A stretch of DNA of 14,789 nt from Fermentibacter sp964564435 (GTDB lineage Bacteria; Fermentibacterota; Fermentibacteria; Fermentibacterales; Fermentibacteraceae), in the NCBI GenBank assembly GCA_964564435.1, contig CAZMAT010000026.1:1-14789 (forward strand). Reading direction: 5' to 3'. The notes below the pieces were generated by a model, which searched no databases, was not told the origin of the DNA, and saw only the letters and a list, made by a program, of their open reading frames with translations. Positions 7,097 to 14,040 of this stretch are shown one piece after another. How positions within the stretch are numbered: position 1 is the stretch's first letter; the number at the start of each line of letters is the position of its first letter. A program made the translations under genes and the position numbers.

Positions 7097-7831
7097 TTGC
7101 GGATATCGGTGGTGATCCCGGCGAGGAACGAGGCGGAGCGGCTTCCAAGGCTGCTCGACAGCCTGACAGAGGCGGCCGGCAGGTTCCCAAGCCCGGTGGA
7201 GGTCATCGTGTCCGACAACGCCTCGACCGACCGCACGGCTTTCATCGCACTGGAGAGAGGCTGCTTGGTGGTCTCCACACCGGTACGGAACATCGCGGCC
7301 GTCAGGAACGCGGGCGCGGGGGCTGCAACCGGCGACATCCTGGTTTTCGTCGACGCGGACATACAGGTTCAACCGGACACTCTCGTCCTTGTCGAAAGAG
7401 CGATGTCTTCGGGCAGGTGTGCCGGAGGGGCGACGGGGGTGCGCCTCCCGAGGATCAGCGCCGGGCTCGCGCTCACGTACGCCTTCCTGTATCCAGGGAT
7501 CGTGGCCCTCCGGATGGATACGGGGCCGACATTCTGCCAGAGGAGCGTGTTCGAGGCCATCGGAGGATATGACGAGTCATACCGGTACGCAGAAGATGTC
7601 GATCTCCTCGTGCGGCTCTCGCGGTACGGCAGGAGAACGGGCAGGAGGCTCGTCAGGCTTACGAAGGCACGGGCGTTGGCGGATCTTCGCAAGTTCGACC
7701 GGTTCGGCGACTGGTACTACTTCAGGCTGATGCCCCGGCTGCTGCGATGGATGCTGACCGGCCGGAGGGGGACCATACCGATCTGCGAAGAGTGCTGGTA
7801 CCCGGACAGACAACGATCAGGAGACGGCTGA
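7097..7831 (+). CDS. Family 2 glycosyltransferase
   Basis: The TTG at 7097 gives the typical GT2 opening MRISVVIPARNEAERLPRLL and has GGAGG 6 nt upstream; the ATG at 7073 lacks a comparable site. Over 244 residues the GT-A fold signatures appear in order: the nucleotide-binding SDNASTDRT (D40), the metal-binding FVDADI (D86-x-D88), the acceptor-side GGYDESYRYAEDVDLLVRL (E166, D167), then basic C-terminal helices. It has no transmembrane anchor, apart from a moderately hydrophobic stretch (LALTYAFLYPGIVAL). GT2 enzymes transfer a sugar from a nucleotide or dolichyl-type donor; neither donor nor acceptor can be read from the sequence. No polysaccharide cluster adjoins it. It is divergent from the XRE operon. 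Confidence 0.9.
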   Translation: MRISVVIPARNEAERLPRLLDSLTEAAGRFPSPVEVIVSDNASTDRTAFIALERGCLVVSTPVRNIAAVRNAGAGAATGDILVFVDADIQVQPDTLVLVERAMSSGRCAGGATGVRLPRISAGLALTYAFLYPGIVALRMDTGPTFCQRSVFEAIGGYDESYRYAEDVDLLVRLSRYGRRTGRRLVRLTKARALADLRKFDRFGDWYYFRLMPRLLRWMLTGRRGTIPICEECWYPDRQRSGDG

Positions 7832-7911
7832 TCCATCCCGGCAGGTCGGGCTGAGACCGGGGGCAGATCTTCGGATACAGGGCTGCTTCGACAGGGCTCT
7901 GACCACCAGGT

Positions 7912-8469
7912 TCAAGGGGTGGCTGCCGAATCGCCCAGAGTGGAGGATAGCTCGGTCATCCACGCGATCTCCGCCTGCTGCGCGGAAATGATGCCGGTTG
8001 CCAGAGCTCTCAGCTCCTCGTGCTCCGCCGACTCGAGGGCGGCCTGCGCCATGGGGATGGCCCCCTGGTGATGCGAGATCATCGCCTCGAGGAACCGGAG
8101 ATCCCAGGATACGCTGTCCGACCCCGCCACCTCCATCGCACCCATGCTCATGCCCATCCCGCCCGTGGCTTCGAGACCGGGGAACCAGCGCGCACGCCAG
8201 GCGGCCATGCTGTCGATCTCTGCCGACTGGCCCGCGATGATCCCTTCGGCGAGCGAAATGACCCCGGGGTCAGACGCCGAGTCGAGAGCCATTCCGGCCA
8301 TGGCGATGGCTCCGCGGTGATGGTCCGTCATCGCGTCGATGAACTGCGCGTCGAAGGGCGCGGGTTGCTCGACCGGGGGCGGGACCTCGCCGACCGTCCG
8401 CTCCCCGCTGCCACCGCAGGAGGCAGCCAAAGTACAGGCGGCCACGAACGCGATCGAGGTTCTCTTCAC
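7912..8469 (-). CDS. DUF305-family lipoprotein, two tandem repeats
   Basis: The start is GTG at 8469 with an AAGG-type site upstream. The 185-residue product begins with a lipoprotein signal (MKRTSIAFVAACTLAASC, Cys18) and has a proline-rich linker. Two DUF305 four-helix units follow: FIDAMTDHHRGAIAMAGMAL (His50, His51) and FLEAMISHHQGAIPMAQAAL (His133, His134). Each is followed by an (A)xGIIxxQxAEI helix. A methionine-rich segment between them (GGMGMSMGAM, 103-112) is suggestive of copper or other soft-metal binding. DUF305 proteins are ferritin-like and often occur with copper-handling genes, but no copper pump or oxidase is nearby here. Repeat copy 2 begins only 33 bp upstream of the start codon, so its sequence may form the promoter region. 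Confidence 0.9.
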   Translation of the reverse strand: MKRTSIAFVAACTLAASCGGSGERTVGEVPPPVEQPAPFDAQFIDAMTDHHRGAIAMAGMALDSASDPGVISLAEGIIAGQSAEIDSMAAWRARWFPGLEATGGMGMSMGAMEVAGSDSVSWDLRFLEAMISHHQGAIPMAQAALESAEHEELRALATGIISAQQAEIAWMTELSSTLGDSAATP

Positions 8470-8502
8470 GGCAACGCCTTCTTTCGCAAAGTAGTGATAG
8501 CC

Positions 8503-8655
8503 GGGGTCTGGCTACTTTTGCGTTAACACGCGCATCGGCAAGCCACACAACAGCATGGGAGATGGGCTATCTGAGCCGCTTCAGGGCTTGCCCGGTGACT
8601 GGTGCGAAAAGCCTCTCCAGCTCGGAATGTCATTTGCGAAGAGTAGCCTGACACC
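8503..8655 (+). repeat. Interspersed structured repeat, copy 2
   Basis: The 153-bp element is collinear with copy 1. GGCTACTTTTGCGTTAACAC is at 8510-8529, TGGTGCGAAAAGCCTCTC at 8600-8617 and TCGGAATGTC at 8622-8631; the first two are exactly 90 bases apart in both copies. The central hairpin (8573-8589) keeps its pairing. Its left end is preceded by CGCAAAGTAG (8485-8494), an inverted partner of CTACTTTTGCG (8512-8522). The element lies between the DUF305 start and the end of the propeller gene. Confidence 0.8.
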
Positions 8656-8726
8656 AATCCACAATCCAACACCAAACCACCGAGCCGATCCGAGACGGAT
8701 CCAGACCTCAGGGCTCTGCGCGCCGG

Positions 8727-9632
8727 CTACTCGGGTGCCAGGACCACCATCCTGAGATCGTCGGATCCATACTGGCAGTAGACGAAGATCCTGCCGTCAT
8801 CGCCAGCCTCGAGAAGGAAAGGGTGGTATCCTGCTTCGCCTGGAACGAGGCCGGTGAGGGTGATCGAGTCGACCTCCTCCCACTGCGAGTCGAGGATCCT
8901 GACGCGCGGCTCGTCTGCACATCCCAGGTAGACGCGTCCGTCTTCGCCGGCAGCGATACAGTCGACATCAGAGGCCATGGAGTGCTCGCCGACGAGCGTT
9001 CCGCTCATGGTGTACTCCCAGATCGCGGATACTCCTTCAGAGAAGACGAGGACGTTGCCGGACGAGTTGACGGCGATGTTGTCGATCCCGGGGTACTCGC
9101 CGTACTCGAGCCCGGGAACCGTCCACTCGGCGGCCAGCGCGCCGGTCTCGTCATACAGCTGGACCTGGTCGGCCGACAGGTCGACTGTGCCTACAGCGGC
9201 ACCGGGCAGACATCTGAGCCAGGCCAGCTCCTCGAACTGGCCCTCGCCCGAGCCGGGCCCGCCCCAGCCACCGAGGAAGACTCCGGCCAGGTTGTACATC
9301 AGGATCTGGCAATCCTCGTGGCTGCCGACGAACACGATGCCGTTCTGGCTGACCGCGATGCTCCATCCGTCGCTGCCGAAATCCCAGGAACCCAGATATG
9401 TACCGTCGTCTGAGAGGTACTGGACTCTGTCGTTGTCACGATCCGCGAGGTAGACATCCCCCGTGACGGGTGCGACGGCGAACTGGAGGATGTCGCCGAA
9501 CTGACCCTCGGCCGGACCCTTCGAGCCCCAGACGGAATAGACGGCCCAGTCCTGCCCGCCGGTCGGACCGGACGTGTCGTCACCGCACGAGAATGCCAGG
9601 AGAGCGGCGGAGAAGAGCAGCAACCTCTTCAT
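8727..9632 (-). CDS. NHL-like beta-propeller lipoprotein
   Basis: The frame opens at 9695, but the ATG at 9632 is preceded by a G-rich ribosome site (AGGGGGG) and starts a lipoprotein signal (MKRLLLFSAALLAFSCGDD, Cys16 as the likely lipidated residue). The remaining 285 residues contain repeated propeller blades of the NHL type, such as WGSKGPAEGQFGDI, VAPVTGDVYLADRDNDRVQY, DGTYLGSW, WGGPGSGEGQFEEL and AAGEDGRVYLGCADEPRVRI. Propellers of this kind usually mediate protein or carbohydrate binding and have no catalytic residue to point to. It ends with LRMVVLAPE. It lies 76 bp downstream of the EcsC-family gene on the same strand and may share its transcript. Confidence 0.85.
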   Translation of the reverse strand: MKRLLLFSAALLAFSCGDDTSGPTGGQDWAVYSVWGSKGPAEGQFGDILQFAVAPVTGDVYLADRDNDRVQYLSDDGTYLGSWDFGSDGWSIAVSQNGIVFVGSHEDCQILMYNLAGVFLGGWGGPGSGEGQFEELAWLRCLPGAAVGTVDLSADQVQLYDETGALAAEWTVPGLEYGEYPGIDNIAVNSSGNVLVFSEGVSAIWEYTMSGTLVGEHSMASDVDCIAAGEDGRVYLGCADEPRVRILDSQWEEVDSITLTGLVPGEAGYHPFLLEAGDDGRIFVYCQYGSDDLRMVVLAPE

Positions 9633-9708
9633 GATCCCCCCTTGTTGACCGTCCGGGGCGTGGATGCCCCGGATGCTCACGGTGCCTTTCGACATGCGCG
9701 GTCGAGCT

Positions 9709-10386
9709 TCAGTCTCCCGAGTAGTAACGGATCGCGGTCCTGCCGACCGCCTGTGTGGCGAACCAGTCGAACACGAATCCGATGGGTGCGCCGATCAGAG
9801 GCGTGGCCCGCTGCGACTTCGCAAGGGATTTCCTGCCGACACGGGCGGCGACCCTGCGGCCCAGGGCGGCCCAGACCTTGACCATGACCTCCTGCGAGAT
9901 CTCCTTCTGGATGGCCCTGCGGGTCATCGCCCGCGTGACCTCGATCCCCAGGCGCTTGAGGGCCTCCTTGGCCGAGTCGCCGGCAAGAACCATCAGGACG
10001 TCGGTCTTGAGCTCCTCTGGATCCGTCTCGCGCCGGAAGGCGTGGGCTACAGCCAGGATCATCGTGATCTGGATGCGCCAGGATGCGATGACATCGGCCG
10101 GGACTGTGACGGGCATGGTGAGGAAGCCGCCGATACCGGTTACGGCTCCCACCAGGCCGTTCTTGAAGGCCTTCCGGCGGACGATCATGCGGGCGATTTC
10201 GATGTCGGTGGCGGAGGGGTGCCTGGCTCTGATCCTGTCGACATACGGTGCGATCTTCGGGTAGGCGGATTCGACCATCCTGTCGACGAGCCTCTCGAGC
10301 GCGCCGGCCTTTCGCGCGATCCCTGGCTCCGAGGGAGCGTCTTCCTGCACGGCCGCGCAACGAGATGTAACTTCGGTCTCTTGCAT
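9709..10386 (-). CDS. EcsC-family protein
   Basis: The 225-residue product carries the EcsC core: FKNGLVGAVTGIGGFLTMPV followed by TVPADVIASWRIQITMILAV, then a DVLMVLAGDSAKEALKRLGI helix and a C-terminal glycine/alanine-rich amphipathic part (GAPIGFVFDWFATQAVG). EcsC proteins are named from the Bacillus ecsABC locus, where the third gene affects secretion and competence; the biochemical role is unknown, and no EcsAB transporter is present here. The start at ATG 10386 has no visible ribosome-binding site. A GTG at 10350 is an alternative and would remove 12 poorly structured residues. Repeat copy 3 ends 14 bp upstream of the ATG, so the leader may have been replaced by insertion. Confidence 0.82.
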   Translation of the reverse strand: MQETEVTSRCAAVQEDAPSEPGIARKAGALERLVDRMVESAYPKIAPYVDRIRARHPSATDIEIARMIVRRKAFKNGLVGAVTGIGGFLTMPVTVPADVIASWRIQITMILAVAHAFRRETDPEELKTDVLMVLAGDSAKEALKRLGIEVTRAMTRRAIQKEISQEVMVKVWAALGRRVAARVGRKSLAKSQRATPLIGAPIGFVFDWFATQAVGRTAIRYYSGD

Positions 10387-10400
10387 GGCCGTAATATGAT

Positions 10401-10632
10401 GGGGTCAGACTACTCTCGCGTTAACGCCTGTATCATATTGCACACCAAAAGATTATGATGAGCAGCATTTTACAGGTTACTTTAGCGAGAATAGCGACAT
10501 TCCGCCGAAGCTCTCCTGTCCGACATCGCCAGAAACGGGTAACGCTTCCACAAGACGGTTTCGACGAGACATTCTGCCGACACGGCTCACTAAGAGAGCG
10601 TGTTCCTGTTAACACGAAAGTAGCCTGACACC
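10401..10632 (-). repeat. Interspersed repeat, copy 3, diverged and with nested ends; leader of the 10718 gene follows
   Basis: The outer ends, GGGGTCAGACTACTCTCGCG at 10401 and the complement of GGTGTCAGGCTACTTTCGTG at 10632, are inverted repeats with 4 mismatches in 25. Read on the minus strand, the part from 10632 to about 10468 parallels copies 1 and 2: GTTAAC near the left end, CGGAATGTC at 10504-10496, then GCTAAAGTAACCTG as an inner right end. About 70 further bases lead to a second right end at 10401. From 10633 to 10717 I see only an untranslated leader for the next gene. Confidence 0.6.
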
Positions 10633-10717
10633 ATTGGTCACCATTGGGTGCCGGGTTGCAACGATCAGGTTGCGGCGCAATATCAGGCGATAAGGCTCAG
10701 CCGACGGGGGTTGCGGG

Positions 10718-12070
10718 ATGAGGATGGATTTCGCAGGAGGGTTCGTTTCTGCTGCTCTGGTCATCGTCTCGATCGTTTCAGCCAACGGCGGGCCGATCGG
10801 GGGATCCAGGATCGTGGGGACCGGTGACATTCGGTTCGAACAGACCGAAGGAGTCGAGCTCAGGTCGGAGGAGCTCGCGTTCGTGGTGGATGGGGATTAC
10901 GTTGATGTAGACGTCGAGTATGTCCTCGAGAACACCGGTACGGCGAGGCGCATCGAGTTCGCATTCCCGGTCGACTACGTTTCCGACAATCCCGACATCG
11001 ATTGCTTCCACGACTCGGAAGAGGCATTCCCCGACGAAATCGAAAGGTTCTCGATCTTCCTGGGCGACGCGGAACTCATGCCCGGGGTGTTCACCAAGGA
11101 CACCTCCGAGATCACACTGGACGAGGGCACCTTCCAGATCAGCACCTGCTGGTTCACCACACCAGTAGATCTTGTCGAGGGAAGCAACACACTGCGTGTC
11201 AGCTACAGGTACCAGCCCTACTTCGTCGATGCTGCGTTCAGCAAGAGCTGGCTCCCGTGCTGGAGCCCCAGGACGGTCGTTTACAGACTCGATCCGGCGG
11301 GCAACTGGGGCGACGGGATCGTCGAGAGGTTCGACTGGAGCCTGGACATATCCTCGGTTCTGACCGGGGGCGACACCTTCTCCGTCCCCGATGGCGGGAG
11401 AATGATCGAGCCCGGCATCTATGCCTGGTCGGGTTCCGGCGTCGACCTGCGTTCTGCCGGACCCATCGAGTTCGAGTACGGCGTGCACAACCTCATGGCG
11501 AGCGCGTACACCCTCGGACACAGGCTCGGACCTGACGACGTCAGGGATATCGTTTCGTCGTCGGTTCTCGCACCCCAGGGAGGCATCGATTACGACGCGG
11601 AGAACCTCCTCGACCTCGACTTCACAACTGCATGGTGCCCGGGAGGCTCCTCGGGCGGTGAGGGCTCCTGGATCGAGATCGAACTGGAACCATGCCTCGT
11701 GGGCGAGATCTACCTCCTCAACGGCTACACGAAGAGCGAAACGAGCCTGTCGGCGAACTCCCGGATCAGGTCGCTGCGGCTCACAGTGGAGTGCGACGAC
11801 GACAACCCCCTTGCGGACTACGGGTACTGCGGGAACGAGACCGGGGTCATCGAGCTCGAGGACCCGGGGTGGATCGGGGTGAACGCGGACAACTTCACGG
11901 CTCCGGCCACCTGCATCTACTCGCAGGCCGACCTGGGCGTCCCGGTGAACAGGATCAGGATCGAGGTGCTCGACACCTATCCCGGCGATGAGTTCACCGA
12001 CCTCTGCGTCAGCGAGATAGTCATCGCGGGATACGACCTGGAGGCGGTCGAGAGCTGGTATTCGGACTGA
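10718..12070 (+). CDS. Secreted protein with NADase-type glycan-binding (discoidin-like) C-terminal domain
   Basis: The start is ATG 10718 with a G-rich site upstream (GGGGG about 8 nt away). Over 450 residues a signal peptide (MRMDFAGGFVSAALVIVSIVSA) leads to a beta-rich N-terminal domain (about 30-260). This resembles the exported sandwich of DUF4424-type proteins: FVVDGDYVDVDVEYVLENTG, RRIEFAFPVDYVSDN. Residues about 275-440 match the pattern of the NADase-type glycan-binding domain: ENLLDLDFTTAWCPGG, GSWIEIELEP, IYLLNGYTKSETS, RIRSLRLTVE and VPVNRIRIEVLDTYPGDEFT, ending LCVSEIVIAG. That domain is discoidin-like and is thought to bind glycans. No catalytic NADase part is present. The downstream NlpC/P60-like gene follows almost without a gap. 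Confidence 0.85.
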   Translation: MRMDFAGGFVSAALVIVSIVSANGGPIGGSRIVGTGDIRFEQTEGVELRSEELAFVVDGDYVDVDVEYVLENTGTARRIEFAFPVDYVSDNPDIDCFHDSEEAFPDEIERFSIFLGDAELMPGVFTKDTSEITLDEGTFQISTCWFTTPVDLVEGSNTLRVSYRYQPYFVDAAFSKSWLPCWSPRTVVYRLDPAGNWGDGIVERFDWSLDISSVLTGGDTFSVPDGGRMIEPGIYAWSGSGVDLRSAGPIEFEYGVHNLMASAYTLGHRLGPDDVRDIVSSSVLAPQGGIDYDAENLLDLDFTTAWCPGGSSGGEGSWIEIELEPCLVGEIYLLNGYTKSETSLSANSRIRSLRLTVECDDDNPLADYGYCGNETGVIELEDPGWIGVNADNFTAPATCIYSQADLGVPVNRIRIEVLDTYPGDEFTDLCVSEIVIAGYDLEAVESWYSD

Positions 12071-12087
12071 CGCTCCTGCCGGCTCTT

Positions 12088-13083
12088 GTGGCAAGCGTCC
12101 TGCTGGACGGTCCGGCCCTGACGGCGTCGGTCGACGGGGTGCCGGCCACCGGCAGGTGCTGCCTTGCAGTCACGGGCGACACCATCCGGATCGATCCCGG
12201 CGGATCATGCGACTGGTTCCTGATCAGACCGGTTCCGGGCGCATATGACGACACGGGCGGGGGACGGCTCCACGGCGCCGACACGATCCTCTACTCTATC
12301 GCCCGCCTGCAGAGGGACGACGGAGCCCTGGTCTTCGATGCGGGAGGCGGCCCCGGGCTTCCGGATTCAGGCACCTTCTACATCGCAGCCGCGCACCCGG
12401 GCATCGAGATACCGGACACTGTCACGAGCCGGGAGCCGCTCCACGCGGCCTGCCCCTCCATCGTACAGGTCGCGGTCAGACCAGGAGATGAATACACCGA
12501 CTACCTCCTGGAGACGATCGGTACGCCGTTCGTCATGGCACCGGGCCGTACCGCGGAGGGGTTCCACCAGGCCGACGACAGGATCGGCTTCGACTGTGCC
12601 GGGCTCGCAGTCTACGGAGCGAGGCGGATGGGGATGGATGTCGGCTACCTGGGCCCTGCGGGGATTCTTCCCTTCCTGGAGCCAGTGATGGACGGGGTGT
12701 TCGCTCCATGCGAGGTCGATGGAACCGTCCTCTACCTCGACGGCTCCGGTGATCCGGTCGTCATCGGCGATGAAGGCCTCAGACCAGGAGACATCCTCCA
12801 CTTCCGCGTCCAGGTGTCGGTGTTCTTCGAGGATGAAGGGATACCGGGCCTTCTCGATCCGCAGGACCTGGTGATCCAGTCGTGGTTCGACGGTCCGATG
12901 GTATGCACGCTCGAGGAGAACGGCTTCTACGGACTTCCGCTGCGGGTGCTGAGATGGGGTCGGGCTGATTCTGCGTCGACAGCGGTATCGCCACGATTGT
13001 CGTGCAGCAGGCATTTGTCAGCATCACCGGTGTTTACTGCAGCCGCTGATGTCTTCGTGAGAAGGCAGACAGAGGTGCTTTGA
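12088..13083 (+). CDS. NlpC/P60-like (papain-fold) secreted protein, possibly inactive
   Basis: The GTG at 12088 is a conservative start. It has no ribosome site, and the frame upstream is open through codons reading LVFGLTLLPALVAS, which look like a signal peptide. The true start may therefore be a non-ATG codon such as CTG 12055, inside the previous gene and 10 nt after GGAGG. Numbered from the GTG, residues 1-125 have no recognised fold. Residues 130-290 resemble NlpC/P60-type hydrolases: DEYTDYLLETIGTPFVMAPG, GFDCAGLAVYG (candidate nucleophile Cys170) and LRPGDILHF. The two places where His is expected read VQVSVFF (Gln242) and DLVIQSWF (Gln264). After LRVLRW (290) a 41-residue tail rich in Ser, Ala and Arg looks like read-through. 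Cell-wall or peptide binding rather than hydrolysis is possible. Confidence 0.75.
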   Translation: MASVLLDGPALTASVDGVPATGRCCLAVTGDTIRIDPGGSCDWFLIRPVPGAYDDTGGGRLHGADTILYSIARLQRDDGALVFDAGGGPGLPDSGTFYIAAAHPGIEIPDTVTSREPLHAACPSIVQVAVRPGDEYTDYLLETIGTPFVMAPGRTAEGFHQADDRIGFDCAGLAVYGARRMGMDVGYLGPAGILPFLEPVMDGVFAPCEVDGTVLYLDGSGDPVVIGDEGLRPGDILHFRVQVSVFFEDEGIPGLLDPQDLVIQSWFDGPMVCTLEENGFYGLPLRVLRWGRADSASTAVSPRLSCSRHLSASPVFTAAADVFVRRQTEVL

Positions 13084-13158
13084 TCGAGCCCGGTCGGACT
13101 GGTCTTCGGTCAAGAGGGCGATCGACCCTTTCGGTTTCCACGGCGCAGGGGGAGGGGG

Positions 13159-13872
13159 ATGACGGCAACATATTCAAGGGCTGCCAGGTATTACGACAAG
13201 CTGTACGGAAGCAAGGACTACTCCGGCGAGGTAGAAAGCCTGATCGAACTCGCCGGGCTTTGGCCCGCTGACGGTTCTCTCTCGCTCCTCGACGTCGCCT
13301 GCGGGACGGGCCGCCACATCGAACACCTGCGGGGAAGGTTCGCAGCAGAGGGCCTGGACATCTGCCCGGAGCTACTGGAAGAAGCCCGCAGGCGTTATCC
13401 GGGTATCATCTTCCACGAAGGCGACATGACGTCGTTCGATCTCGGCAGGCGGTTCGACGCCGTTATCTGCCTGTTCAGCGCCATCGGCTACGCAGGCTCG
13501 ATCGAGGAGCTCAGGACGGCGATCAGGAGGATGGCGGCCCATCTCGCCCCCGGCGGAGTCCTGGCCGTCGAGCCGTGGTTCACGCCGGAGGAGTGGCGTC
13601 CAGATACCGCTCATGGAGTCTTTGTCGACGAGCCGGGCCTCAAGATAGTCAGGGTGAACACGAGCAAGGTCCGCGGCAGGATGTCCGTGCTCGACATGCA
13701 CTATCTGATAGGTACTCCGGATGGAACCGATCACCTTGTCGAGCACCACGAGCTGGCTCTCTTCGAGAGTGAGGAGATGGAGGAGGCGTTCCATCTCGCA
13801 GGACTCGGTGTGCAGTTCGACTCCCGGGGCCTAACAGGAAGGGGTCTGTATCTCGGAAGGGCTCCCGCCTGA
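13159..13872 (+). CDS. Class I SAM-dependent methyltransferase
   Basis: The ATG at 13159 follows a purine-rich site (GGGGGAGGGGG) directly. The 237-residue product has the Rossmann methyltransferase signatures: motif I LLDVACGTGRHIEHL (44-57), acidic residue D67 in GLDIC at the end of strand 2, HEGDMTSFDLGRRFDAVICL (86-105) and LAPGGVLAVEPWF (129-141). The opening YSRAARYYDKLYGSKDYSGE and the sequence around FDAVICLFSAIGYAGSIEEL closely recall the TylM1/DesVI N,N-dimethyltransferase group that acts on dTDP-amino sugars. No other deoxysugar gene is near, so the substrate stays open. It lies 75 bp after the NlpC/P60-like gene on the same strand. Confidence 0.92.
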   Translation: MTATYSRAARYYDKLYGSKDYSGEVESLIELAGLWPADGSLSLLDVACGTGRHIEHLRGRFAAEGLDICPELLEEARRRYPGIIFHEGDMTSFDLGRRFDAVICLFSAIGYAGSIEELRTAIRRMAAHLAPGGVLAVEPWFTPEEWRPDTAHGVFVDEPGLKIVRVNTSKVRGRMSVLDMHYLIGTPDGTDHLVEHHELALFESEEMEEAFHLAGLGVQFDSRGLTGRGLYLGRAPA

Positions 13873-14040
13873 CCAGTCAGGACTGAGGACAGAAACACTC
13901 TTGTCAGAATTGCTGGTCTGGGACCGGGAGCCGGAAGCGATCTTATCCGACAGGCAGGGGCGAGTACACTGGAGGGAGAGCCTCGCCGGAAGAAAGTTAA
14001 ACGAGTTAAAAGCGTTCTTGTCTGAGAGGGGAGGAGATGG

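Noticed and set aside
10778..12094. 438-codon minus-strand open frame opposite the glycan-binding protein gene
   Set aside because: It is a shadow caused by high GC. The plus-strand frame has a signal peptide and a recognisable domain; the antisense product has neither.
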